Below are positions 25,976 through 37,600 of a DNA stretch of 64,000 bases, one piece after another. The notes under the pieces were generated by a model. The model saw nothing but the letters and a program-made list of their open reading frames with translations. It ran no database searches and was not told the DNA's origin. The DNA comes from Closterium sp. NIES-65. Its lineage: Eukaryota; Streptophyta; Zygnematophyceae; Desmidiales; Closteriaceae. The stretch is taken from assembly GCA_948144175.1 (NCBI GenBank), contig CANXME010002337.1, positions 2,216,001-2,280,000 of the forward strand. Direction: 5' to 3'. Every line of letters starts with the position of its first letter. The stretch's first letter is position 1. The translations under genes were made by a program, and so were the position numbers.

Positions 25976-28900
25976 CAAGTGAGGCCAAGTAGGCACAAGA
26001 CCTAGCATCGTACAGAAGCGCTGATGATCACAAGGCGGAAGTGCCTTGGTAAAGATATCAGCAGTGTTGGCCTAAAAGGCCACGTAAGCAAGGTGCAGGC
26101 GACCACGCTGCTGCAGCTCACGAGCAAGGAAGTAGCGAAGAGCAATGTGCTTCGTTCTGTGCTCCAGTCTGTGCTCCCGACACAAGGCCAACATGGCCTT
26201 GTTGTCTTCGTACAGAACTGGAGGAGAACAAGGCGGCTCTCCTAGGTCAGTCAGCAGGTAGGTGAGCCAGCGTAGCTTCTGTGCAGCCATGGCCCCCGCG
26301 TAGATCTCAGCCTCACAACTGGAGCCGAGAACAGAAGACGAGCGGGTAGACCGCCACGAAACAGAGCCGGAGCCAAGGCTGAAGGTGTAACCCTGTGACG
26401 ACCGCTGCGTAGCCTGGTCGTCAGCCCAAGAAGCGTTTGCGTGACCTGTGAGGACCACTTGACGTCGCCCTCCAAGCACTAGCCCCATGCCCGACGTACT
26501 GCACAAGTAGCGCAACACCCTCTTCGCTGCAGCCATGTGCTCTGGTCGGTGTCTCCCAGGAGCAACATAGCATGCCAAGATGCTAAGAGGGTATGCTAGG
26601 CCAGGTCGTGTGCAGGTCATCAGGAACATGAGGCAGCCAACAAGCTTTGGGTACGGGCCACTCGGCTCTACGGACTCATCCAAAGGCAGAGCTGAGAGCG
26701 AGTGGCGGGTACACAGAGGAGTGGCCTGAGGCGAGGAGTACGTGAAGTCGAAGCGCTGAAGGACCTGCTGCACCATGTGTGACTGAGTCAGGGTAATGGT
26801 GCGCTGTGCTTTGTCCCAGGTGATCTGCAAGCCAAGGCAGCTGCGCAGTTCACCCAGGTCTGTGCACGTGTGTCTCTTCTGCAGCTCGGACTTCACGTGG
26901 GCGAGAACAGCAGTGTCAGCAGTGGCAAAGATCAAGTCGTCGACGTACACGAAGATGTAGAATGGCGGCAAAGAGGTGTCGGTGCGTAGAAACAGGAACG
27001 GGTCGGCAGTAGAGGGAGCAAACCCAAGAGCCGCAAGTGTAGTCCTCAGTGTGTCATGCCACTCATGGGGCGCCTGGCGGAGACCGTAGACTGGCCGCCG
27101 GAGGCTCCACTAGGTACCAAGAGGAAACAACCCAGTGAAGCCAGGTGGGCGGCGCAGCCAGATCTCCTCGTGCAGGCTGCCTTGCAAGAAAGCTGTGCTG
27201 AAGTGGAGAGAGTGAAGCTCGTAGTCGCGCTGAGAGTGGTCATCTTCGAGGTGGGAGAGAAGCTCTGAAAGTAGTCAGCTCCCTACCGCTGACTGAAGCC
27301 TCGAGCCACGTACCGCGCCTTGAAGACAGGCGGAGAACCCGGCGGCCGCTTCACCCTGAAAATTCACATGCCACTGACGATGTTCGCCCCAGGTGGGGGA
27401 ACCTCGTCGACGTAGGTGCCTGTGAACTTCCAAGAAGCCATCTCTGCGTCCATGGCTGACTGCCACTGAGAGGAGTAGGGACCCTCGATCGCCTCAGTGT
27501 ACGATCGAGGAGTCGGGAGGTCTGGTGCATCCGGGTCTCCCTCAGGGGCAATCAGCGTAGACACGAGATGGGGCAAAGCAGCAGCAAAGCACCGGAACTC
27601 CTCCTACCAGTCCTCAAGGACGTCCGTGCTAAGAGCAAACTCACCCCCGACGGACGGAGGACAGACAGACTCAGACTCAGCAACGAGACTAGCGGCGTAG
27701 TCTAGACGACAGCGAGCAGCAAAGTCGGCAAGCTCAGCAACTAAGGCAGACGCAGCAGTGGACTCAAAGGAAGGGTCAGTGACAACAGTAGCCAGGAGAC
27801 GCGTGACAGTAGGACTGGTAGCACGAAGAGAGTCAGACTCCGTGTCAGCAAGAACAGGAAGAGAGGACTCTGGAGGAGACGGCAACGGGACACGCAGAGG
27901 AGCAGTGGACGGACGCTGTGCCATCTGGTGTGTACCTGGGACGGGAGGAGGACGTGGACGCGGAGCACAACTACTAGTGCGAGCAGCACGAACAGGCGAC
28001 GCAGGACGAGACGCAGGCTCACGATGCTCAGCAAGACCTCCAGTAGGACCAGTGTAGGGAGAAGGAGCAGGTAGGGGGGAGGCGGGCTGTAACTGTGACC
28101 GTGATTGGACAGGCTTTGGACACTTTAAGGGAGGAGCAGGACCAGAAGAGGGTGAGAGACCAAGAACCTGCTCAAGGAGCGGAACAAAGTACGGCCGCGG
28201 CCGTGCAGCGCCTCCAGAATCAGCAGGGACAGCACCAGTACCCCCAGAGGCAGCACTAGCGCCAGCAGTACCTCCAGCTCCAGCAACACGAGCTCCACCA
28301 CCCTCAGAAGCACCAGCGCCAGCAGCACCACCAGCGCCAACACCCCCAGCAGCTCCAGCTTTAGCAGCTCCAGCAGCTCCAGTAGCACCAACGCCAGTAG
28401 CACCTCCAACGCCAACACCCCCAGCAGCTCCAGCTCTAGCAGCTCCAGTACCGCCATCAGCTCTAGCAGTACCTCAAGCAGGACAAACTTAAGCAGCCTC
28501 AGCAGCACCCCCAATCCCAGCAGCTCCAGTACCGTCAGTACGAGCACCTCCAGCTCCAGCAGCACGGCTCAAGCGCCGGGCAAACCACTCGCGCAGCTCC
28601 TGCAGAGAGGGTAGCTCCCTCTTCAACAAAGCACCACCAGAGGCCACACGAGAAGACCTTGCACCCCTGGGCTCCGTACCCCCAGGCGCAGCACCCCCAC
28701 GCTCCGTACCCCCAGGCTCAGCACCCCCAGGCTCAGCACCCCTAGACTCAGCACCCCCAGGCTCCGCACCCCCAGACTCAGAACCTCCAGACCCGGCACC
28801 CGCAGGCTCAGCACCTCTAGCAGCACTAGAGGCAACAGCTACCTCGACAAGCTCAACTGGGTCTACCTTGGACACCCCTGACAGGGCAGGACCCTGAGGG

Positions 28901-29590
28901 GGGAGAGGGTCTACCGGGGGAGGACCTGGCGCAAGGAAGAGCGGCGGCGGAGGAAGGGGCGCAGTGCGGTAGGGGAAGAGACTGTAGTAAGGCACCGACT
29001 TGTCAAAGGTGACGTCCTGGGAGGACAGAACACGGCGCGAGGTGGGGTGGTAAAACTGCCAACCAGGCGCGTAAGGGGGGAAGCCAAGGAAAACACAGGG
29101 AATAGCACGGGGGGACAGCTTGTCTGCAGACAAGTCGCGGACAAACGCCCGAGATCCCAAGATCCGAAACGCAGATGCATCACCAACCTTCCCCGTCCAC
29201 AGCAAGGTGGGGGAGGTCTCTGGCAAGGAGACCGGGGGCTGAAGGTTGAGCTGATGCGGTGCGTACTGGACCGCAAACGGCCACAGAAATCATGGATCAT
29301 GGACCATGACGTCCATGACCATGCCAATGCGGCGCTCAGCAATCCCATTTTGCTGTGGAGAGGCCGGAAGCGTGAAGGTCTGGCGGATGCCCTGTGCACG
29401 ACAGAAGGCTCCCAGACGAGCAGAGGAAAACTCCTCGCCTCTGTCAGAGTGCAGACGCAGAACAGGAAAGTCTGAGCCTAAAACTCTCTCTGAGTTGGAG
29501 ACGAGCTGCGCGGATCCAGTTGATCAACACCTCAGTGACGTCACCCTTGCTGCGCAAGGGGAACACCGTGGTGTAACGCGAGTAGTCGTA
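25976..29590 (-). pseudogene. Element E pol (integrase C-half, RT, RNase H)
   Basis: Minus-strand blocks: integrase core from DYSRYTTVFPL, then WTGKVGDASAF and the FLGFPPYAPGW cap region (28489-29226); the PGGAE linker near 28640-28810; RT in frame-shifted pieces from 27924; YVDD near 26950; RNase H with HANASWADD, CEAEIYAGA and YEDNKAM (26072-26600). The frame is broken by several small indels, and by a TAG at 26070 replacing a Glu codon near the RNase H tail. It is non-functional. Confidence 0.85.
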
Positions 29591-31465
29591 CTCAGCAGTA
29601 AGGGTGTACAGGCTCGACCCTGGCCGACGGGTGAACGTGGCCAAGTGTCGGCCTGTCCGAGCACACGTGCAGTGGGTCACTCGCTGACTCGCAGGAGTGA
29701 ACTGGTCAACCCCCCTATCTTGTAGGTCCGCTCCACTCACCAAGTTCGTAGAGAACGAGGGGAGGTAGAGACCTGACAGGGTGCCAGAGGGGGCTGCCGG
29801 GCACGGTAAGACAGTGGAGAAGCTAGCAAAGACAGGACCCCCAGAGGGTTCTGCCAGGGAGACTGCAACCGGTCGACTAAGCGGCGTAAGAGTGGTGCGG
29901 TCTCGAAAGAAGGAGCGGGACGCACCCGAGTCAAGGGTGAAGGTGTGTAAGGCCTGAGCCGACGTGGTACCTGAGAGAGCAGACTCACCAGCACCTGGGG
30001 CAGCATACGTACCAGCACCTAGAGCAGCAGCCTCACCAGCACCTAGAGCAGCAGCCTCAATGCTCGGGTCAGGCGGAACACACAGGTAATAGTCTCCCTC
30101 ATCACTAGTAGACACAGCATACATGGCAGCAAGAATAGCATCATAATCAAGATCAAAGATAGCAACCCCCGCCCTAGACAGCTCTCCCCAGCAAGGGATC
30201 TCAGTGGCGTCAGGGAACTGGTGACGCCACGTGTCCGTCAGGCGGCTGAAGCAGTGCTGGGTGGAGTGCGAGCCCCCGCACTTCTCACCAGCGCGGTCAC
30301 CGGTACGGAGGACGTAGGTGCAGGGACCAGTACCCCCACCTCGCTGACGCCAAGCGTACCACTCACGAAGCTGCTGGGGGGACGGGGTCTCACGAGTGCG
30401 CTGCTGCTGCTGCTGGCGCGGACCACCACTGGAACCACTCCTCTGCGCAGAGCCGCGACCAGCTCCACTGCTGTTGCCGCCGCCTCCGCCACCTCCGCCG
30501 CCTCCGCCACCTCCGCCGCCTCCGCTCCCTCCGCCACCGCCGCCGCCTCCTCCGCCTCCACTGCTGCCACCTACACCTCCACCCCCGCCACCACTCCCAC
30601 CACCACCCCCACACCCTCCACTGCTTCCACCACCACCTCCACCGCCCCCGCCAGCCCCTCCAGCGCCCTTGCCCCCCTTGCCCTTACCGGTGCGGCGTCT
30701 CCCGCTAGGGGTAGACGCAGCGCCGACCGACTCGAAGCCAACGAGGTCGGCCGCAGCAACAGAAGCAACAGAGGGCAAGAGGGGGGAGGGGGAACACCCC
30801 TCAAAGACGGGGGTGCGAGGGCCACCACGAGAGGCTCCTACAGCGACTATGCTCTTCTCTACTGCTAGGAGGTGCTCCTTGAGGAGGTCAACGGTGAGTG
30901 TGGTGGGGCAAACGGAGAGGAAGTGGTCCCTGACTTAGCAAAGGGAGTTAGGGAGCAGGGTGACTATGTAGTAGAGGGTGATGTACATGGGGGGGGGGGG
31001 GGGGTTCTTGGCACAGAACTCAGCACGAAGCGCAGCGCGGTAGCAAGTGTCACTAGTGCGAAGGTGCGTAATGAGGTCAGCGACTGTGGGAAAAGCAGCA
31101 AGGTCAGGGAAGAGGTACGGCAGCATGAGGCGGCTAAGAGCAGGAGTGGCAGGGGAAGAGTAGCGTGCAACTACAGCGTCGTACAAGGTCTTAGCACTCT
31201 TGTACTGACTAAAGTGCGCATGCTCAGTGGTCGCTAAGTGGCGACGCCCAGCAAGACGGGCAGCAGCATCGCGTGTGGCCCACTGTGAGCGAACAGTGCT
31301 GTCAGCATCAGTAGGCGGGGCAGGAGCGGCACCAGAGGTGAGATCGAACAGGGAGAGTCTGTCTGCCCTATCGCATTGCAGGAAAAGCTGGAGGTCATCG
31401 ACCCAGACCTCAAAGTCAACAGCACGACCCTCAGCATCAAAGGTAAGGACACTGGGGGTAGCCAT
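29444..31465 (-). pseudogene. Element E gag-protease-truncated integrase
   Basis: It starts at MATPSVLTFDAEGR and is open except for one TAA at 30935-30937, after PNSLC, where homologues read a Val codon. Beyond it, the same frame continues through the glycine tract, the C-x13-C-x3-H-x4-C motif and protease LDSGASRSFF to SSLYTLTAE. There it jumps directly to YDYSRYTTVF. About 400 bp coding for the HHCC zinc domain and the first integrase Asp are thus missing in frame (junction near 29590). A one-base insertion after RESF ends the frame. Confidence 0.85.
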
Positions 31466-32393
31466 GACAGCAGTGGTCTAGCAAGGAGTGATCTCACCAG
31501 TCCGAGTGAGCAGGGCCGGGGCGCGCCGGTAGGAACAGGGCTGTAACCGTGGTGGCAGCGGCTCGGCAGTGACAGGAGCGGCTCGACGGCAGGGCGACTC
31601 GGCGGCTCGGCTGCTGGGCGGCTCGGCGGCTCGGCTGCTGGGCGGCTCGGTAGCTCGGCGGCTCGGGTGCTGGGCGGCTCGGCGGCTCGGCTGCTGGGCG
31701 GCTCGGCTGTTGGGCGGCTCGGCTGCTCTACTGCTGGGCGGCTCGGCGGCTCGGCGGCTTGGCTGCTTGGCTGCTGGGTGGCTCGGCTGCTCAGCTGCTG
31801 GGCGGCTCAGCGGTGAAGGGGTCGTGAAGGGCGGCGACGGGGCCAGTAGAGGCGGCGACGGGGCCGGTAGAGGCGACGACGGGGCCGGTAGAGGCGGCGA
31901 CGGGGCCGCGAAGGGCGGCGACGCGGCCGCTAGAGGCGGCGACGGGGCCGCGAAGAGCGGCGACGGGGCCGCTAGGGGCGGCGACGGGGCCGCAAAGGGC
32001 GGCGACGTGGCCTCGAGGGGCGACGACGGGGCCGATAGGGGCGGCGACGGGGCCGTGAAGGGGCCGCGAGGGGCCTAGAGGGGCGGCGACGAGGCCTGGA
32101 GGGGCGGCGACGGGGCCGCGAAGGGGCCTAGAGGGGTGGCGACGGGGCCTAGAGGGGCGGCAACGGGGCCGCGAAGGGGCCGTGAGGGGCCTAGAGGGGC
32201 GGCGACAGGGCCGCAAAGGACGGCGACGGGGCCGTAAGGGGTGGCGACGGGGCCGCTAAGGGTGGCGCGAGGGGCCTCTAGGAGGGCGCGACGTGAGGGC
32301 GGCCTTCTGGGCGCGCCTCGGGCAGGAAAAAATTGGTCAAGTTCAGTGGTGGGCCCTAAGAAGCGTTCCTACGAGGGAACCTGCTCTATACCA
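31466..32393 (-). repeat. Element E GC-rich leader with minisatellites
   Basis: On the plus strand GGCGGCGACGGGGCCGCGAAG-type units fill 31820-32270 and GGCTCGGCTGCTGGGCGGCTC-type units fill 31590-31800. It is equivalent to the leader of the full-length element in reverse orientation. The primer site (TGGTATAGAGCAGGTTCCC on the minus strand) ends it at 32393. Confidence 0.8.
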
Positions 32394-32471
32394 TGTAAAG
32401 AATGAGGAATGAATGAACTAGCAAGCAGGTGGGTACAAGTAGGAAAACCTAGAAATGTTGTACCCCATATT
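32394..32471 (-). repeat. Element E 5' LTR, first part (split)
   Basis: 78 bp matching the E 3' LTR up to CCCCATATT, where element F begins. It continues at 39790. Confidence 0.9.
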
Positions 32472-32597
32472 TGTCAGATTTATATGACATAGCTGTTGTA
32501 GGCTATAGTGGGGTAGCACATATGGGGTACGACTTTCTAGGGTTTGCACTTGTACCCAACTTTCCCTTAGTCAATTCATTCTCGTTCATTTTTCTCA
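32472..32597 (+). repeat. 5' LTR of element F
   Basis: 126 bp, TGTCAGATTTATATGACA...TTTTTCTCA. It is followed by the primer site TGGTATCGAGTAGGTTCC at 32598. It shares TGTAGGCTATAGTGGGGTA with the full-length element's LTR but forms a distinct subfamily. Confidence 0.95.
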
Positions 32598-32615
32598 TGG
32601 TATCGAGTAGGTTCC

Positions 32616-33551
32616 CCTGTGGGAACTGTTCCTAGGGCCCACCACCTTTTTTTTCCTGCTCGGAGCGCGCTCTACTCTGCACGAGTCGCGCTCCCCTCTT
32701 TCGACCCTGTGGCGCCGCCTTAGCGGCACCGTCGCGTCGCGCTTGCGGCCCCGTCGCGTCGCCCTCGTGGCCCCGATCCGCCGCCCTCGCGGCTCCGTCG
32801 CGTCGCGCCGCCCTCGCGGCCCGTTCTCGCCGCCCTCGCGGCCCTTTCGTGCCGCCCTCGCGGCCTCTTCAAGCCGCCCTCGCGACCCCCCTCCTAGCCG
32901 CCCTAGCGGCCCCGTCACCTACCCATGCGGCCCCGGCGCCGCCCTTCCCGGCCCCGGCGCCGCCCTTTCCGGCCCCGGCGCTGCAACTGCTGGCCACGTC
33001 GCCTACCCTGCGGCCCCGGCGCTACCCTTCCCGGCCCCGGCGCCGCCCTTCCCGGCCCCGGCGCCACCTCTGCTGACCCGTCGCCTACCCTCCGGCCCCG
33101 GCGCTACCCTTCCCGGCCCTGGCGCCGCCTCTGGTGGCCCCATCGCCTACCCTGCATCCCCGGCGCTACCCTTCCCGGCCCCGGCGCCGCCTCTACCGGC
33201 CCCGCCGCCGTCCCCACACGGCCCCGCCGTCACCACCGAGCCGCCGGCGCCGCCGAGCTACTGCCGAGCCGCCCGAGCCACCCGAGCCGCCCGAGCCGCC
33301 GAGTCGCCGAGCTGCCGAGCCGCCGTACCGCCGAGCCGCCCAAGCCGCCAAAGCCGCCGAGTCGCCGAGCCGCAGTTGCTGCCGAGCCGCCGTACCGCCG
33401 AGTCCCCCGAGCTGCCAGAGCCGCCGAGTCGCCGAGCTGCATTTCCTGCCGAGCCGCCAAGCCGCCCGAGCCGCCTTGTCCGGTAAGAGAAGCACCTCTA
33501 CTGTTCGCGCTGCCCTTACCCTACTGTTCACGCTGCTAGTCTACTGCTGTC
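32616..33551 (+). repeat. Element F GC-rich leader repeats
   Basis: CCGGCCCCGGCGCCGCCCTTCC-type units (32930-33190) are followed by CCGAGCCGCCGAGTCGCCGAGC-type units (33240-33480). They are open in several frames but lie upstream of the conserved gag ATG. Confidence 0.75.
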
Positions 33552-34643
33552 ATGGCTACCCCTAGTGTCCTCGCTTTTGACGCTGAGGGTCGGGCCATTG
33601 ACTATGACGTCTCGGTAGATGACCTGCAAGTTTTCCTACAGTGCGATAGGGCAGACAGTCTCTCCCTCTTTGACCTCACTTCTGGTGCCTCTCCTGCCCC
33701 TGCTGCTGATGCTGACGCCACTGTTCGCTCACAGTGGGCCACACGCAATGCTGCTGCACATCTTGCTGTGTGTCGCCACCTGCCTACCTCTGAGCGTGCG
33801 CACTTTAGCCAGTACAAGAGTGCTCAGACCTTGTACGACGCTGTAGTTGCACGCTACTCCTCCCCTGCCACTGCTGTACTGAGCCGCCTCATACTACCGT
33901 ACCTCTTCCCTGACCTTGCTGCCTTTCCCACGGTCAGTGACCTCATCACGCACCTCCGCACTAGTGACACTCGCTACCGCGCTGCACTTCCTGCTGAGTT
34001 CTGCGCCAAGAACCCCCCCCCCCCCATGTACATCACCCTCTACTACATAGTCACCCGGCTCCCTGACTCTCTCCGCGTAGTCAAGGACCACTTCCTCTCA
34101 GTTTGCCCCACCACTCTCATCGTTGACCTCCTCGAGAAGGCCCTTCTAGCGGCACAAAAGAGCATAGTCGCTGTAGGAGCCTCTCGTGGTGACCCTCGCA
34201 CCCCCGTCTTTGAGGGGTGTTCCCCCTCCCCCCTTTTGCCCTCTATTGCCTCTGCTGCTGCGGCCGACCTCGTTGGTTTCGAGTTGGTCGGCGCTGCGTC
34301 TGCCCCGAGCGGAAGACGTCGCACCGGCAAGGGCAAGGGGGGCAAGGGCGCTGGAGGGGCTGGCGGGGGTGGCGGAGGTGGCGGTGGCGGCAGTGGAGGG
34401 GGTGGGGGTGGTGGTGGGAGTGGTGGCGGGGGTGGAGGTGTTGGTGGCGGCAGTGGAGGCGGAGGCGAAGGCGGCAGTGGCGGTGGGGGCGGAGGTGGCG
34501 GAGGTGGCGGCGGAGGAGGAGGCGGCGGCGGAGGAGGCGGAGCTGGTCGGGGTGGCGCTGCGCAGAGGGTCGGCTCCGGTGGTGGTCAGCGTCCGCAGCA
34601 GCAGCGCACTCGTGACATCCCCCCCCCCTCAGCAGCTCCGTGA
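33552..34643 (+). CDS. gag: Element F gag (frameshifted at its C-terminus)
   Basis: It begins MATPSVLAFDAEGR. The gag core matches the other family-1 copies, followed by the glycine tract and a PQQQRTRDI block. A run of ten C at 34619-34628, where nine would keep the frame, then shifts into an unrelated tail. It is the same length and order as in the full-length element up to this point. Confidence 0.85.
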   Translation: MATPSVLAFDAEGRAIDYDVSVDDLQVFLQCDRADSLSLFDLTSGASPAPAADADATVRSQWATRNAAAHLAVCRHLPTSERAHFSQYKSAQTLYDAVVARYSSPATAVLSRLILPYLFPDLAAFPTVSDLITHLRTSDTRYRAALPAEFCAKNPPPPMYITLYYIVTRLPDSLRVVKDHFLSVCPTTLIVDLLEKALLAAQKSIVAVGASRGDPRTPVFEGCSPSPLLPSIASAAAADLVGFELVGAASAPSGRRRTGKGKGGKGAGGAGGGGGGGGGGSGGGGGGGGSGGGGGGVGGGSGGGGEGGSGGGGGGGGGGGGGGGGGGGGGAGRGGAAQRVGSGGGQRPQQQRTRDIPPPSAAP

Positions 34644-37600
34644 GTGGTATGCTGCACGCCTGCAAGGTGGGGGTACTGGTCCCTGCACCTACGTCCTACG
34701 CATTGGCGACCGCGCAGGTGAGCAGTGCGGGGGTGCGCACTCCACCCAGCGCTGCTTTGGCCGTCTGACGGACGCTTGGCGTCACCAGTTCCCTGACGCC
34801 ACTGAGATCCCTCGCTGGGGCGAGCTGTCTAGGGCGGGAATAGCTATCTTTGACCTTGACTTTGATGCTATTCTTGCTGCCATATATGCTGTAACTATTA
34901 GTGATAAGGGTGTTTTCCACCAGACCCGGGCATTGAGACTGCTGCTCTAGGTACTGGTGAGGCTGCTGCTCTAGGTGCTAGCGAGGCTATTGCTCTAGGT
35001 GTCAGTGCGTCTGCTTCCTCAGGTGCTGGTGAGTCTGCTCTCTTAGGTACCGCGTCGGCTTCGGCCTCCCACACCTTCACCCTTGACTCGAGGGCTTCTC
35101 GCTCCTTCTTTCGAGACCGCACCACACTCACGCCGCTTGGTCCGCCAGTTGTAGTCTCTCTGGCAGACCCCTCTGGGGGTCCTGTCCTTGCTCACTTCTC
35201 CACTGTCCTCCCGTGTCCGGCGGCCCCCTCTGGCACCCTGTCTGGTCTTTACCTCCCCTCGTTCTCTACGAACTTGGTGAGTGGTGCTGACCTACAGGAT
35301 GCGGGGGTTCACTAGTTCACTCCTGCGAGTCAGCGGGTGACCCACTGCACGGACGCTCGGACAGGCCGGCACCTGGCCACGTTTACACGTCGGCCGGGGT
35401 CAAGCCTCTACACACTGACCACTGAGTCTCCTCCTGTCACTGCGTCTGGTCAGGTAGCTGCGTCGGGTCAGGTGTTTGCTGCAGCGTCCAGGTCTGGTCC
35501 TGAGTCTCCCCCTGCTCGTGTCGCCTCCTGTCTCACGAGACTCTCCTCTGGCACCACCGCCTTTGTCACCCCTCCCTGCTTCGTATCGGAGGCATGGCCT
35601 CCCGTGTCCTTGTCTCAGGTCTTCCCCGGTCCCTCCCTCCCCTTCCCCTGGGGCCTGCCCCTGCCTGCGTCCCCTGCGTCGAGGGGTGGCAGCGTGCTGC
35701 CCCTCACTCCTCCCAGTTTCCTCCGACAGAGGCCCCGCTGCAGATGCTTCACATGGACGTGTGGGGCCCAGCCCGCGTCGGTGGACAGGGTCACGAGCGC
35801 TACTTCGTGCTGGTGGTTGACGACTACTCGCATTACACCACAGTATTCCCCTTGCGCAGCAAGGGTGATGTCACTGAGGTGTTGATCGACTTGATCCGCG
35901 CAGCTCGTCTCCAAGTCAGGCAGAGCTTGGGCTCGGACTTTCTTGTTCTGCGTCTGCACTCTGACAGAGGTGGAGAGTTCTCCTCTAGCCTTCTGCAAGC
36001 CTACTGTCGTGCACGAGGCATCCACCAGACCTTCACGCTTCTGGACTCTCCACAGCAAAATGGGATTGCTGAGCGCCGCATTGGCATGGTCATGGACGTC
36101 GCCCGTACGTCCATGATGCATGCGGCTGCCCCCCATTTTCTGTGGCCGTTTGCGGTTCGGTACGCGACGCATCAGATCAACCTTCAGCCCAAAGTCTCCA
36201 TGCCAAAGACCTCCCCAGCTTTGCTGTGGACCGGGAAGCTTGGCGATGCATCTGCGTTCCGTGTCTGGGGATCTCGGGCGTTTGTCCGCGACTTGTCTGC
36301 GAACAAGCAGTCCCCTCGTGCTACTCCTTGCGTCTTCCTTGGCTTCCCCCCTGACGCGCCTGGGTGGCAATTCTACCACCCCACCTCTCGCCGTGTTCTG
36401 TCCTCCCAGGACGTCACGTTTGACGAGTCGGTCCCCTACTACCGCCTCTTCCCCTACCGCACTCCGTCCCCCCCCCCCCCCCCGCCACCGCTCTTCCTTG
36501 TGCCAGGGCCCCCCCTGGTCGAACCCCTCCCTCCTCAGGGTCCTGCCCCTTCAGGTGTGTCCCAGGTAGACGCAGTCGAGCCTGTCGAGGTTGCTGGTGA
36601 CTCTGGTGCTGCTGAGGGTGCTGTGCCTAGGGGTGCTGACTCTAGGGGTGCTGATCGTGTGGGTGCTACGCCTGGGGGTGCTGAGCTTGAGGGTGCTACT
36701 ACTGGGGGTGCTGAGCCTGGGGGTGCTGAGACTGGGGGTGCTACAACTCGAGGTGCTGAGCCTGGGGGTGCGGAGCCTGAGGGAGCAGGGCCTGCTCGTG
36801 TCGCGTCTGGCGGTACTGTGCCTGGAGGTTCTCCGGGTGCTTCGTCTCGGCGGGAGCCACTCTCCCCACAGGAGCTGCGCGAGTGGTTTGCCTGGCGCTG
36901 GAGGCGTGCTGCTAGAGCTAAAGGTTCTTTGGCTACTGAGGGTGCTGGTGTCGCGGGTCCCGGAGGTGCTCGTACTGGGAGTACTGGAGCTGCTAGGCCG
37001 GCGGGTACGACAGGAGCTGGAGCTGCTAAGGGTGTTGGCGCTGAGGCTACTGCTGTCGGACCTGGAGGCGGTCCTGCTGGGGGTGCTACTGGTGCTGCTG
37101 GAGGTCCTGGAGCTACTGGGGCTGCTGGGAGTGCTGGAGCTGGAGGTGCTGCTGGCACTGGTGCTACCACTGGGGGTACTTGTGCTGTCCCCGCTGTGTC
37201 TGGAGTCGCCACGCGGCCTCGGCCGTACTTCGTTCCGCTCCTTCAGTAGGTTTCTGGTCTTCTGCCTTCTACTGGTCCTCCTCCTCCCTTAGAGTGTCCA
37301 CAGCCTGTCCCGTCACAGTTACAGTTACAGCCGGCCTCCCCACTGCCTGCTCCTTCTCCTTACACTGGTCCTACTTGAGGTCTAGCTGAGCGTCGTGAGC
37401 CTGCGTCTCGCCCTGCCTCGCCTCTCCGTCCTGCTCGCAATAGTGGTCGTGGTTCGCGTCAGCGTCCTCCCCTGTCCCTAGCACGCACCGGATGTCTCTG
37501 CGTCCGTCCGCTTCTCCTCTGCGTGCCCCTTTGCCTTCTCCTCTTGAGTCCTCTCTTCCTGCTCTTGCCGACCCGGAGTCGGACTCTCTTCGTGCTGCCA

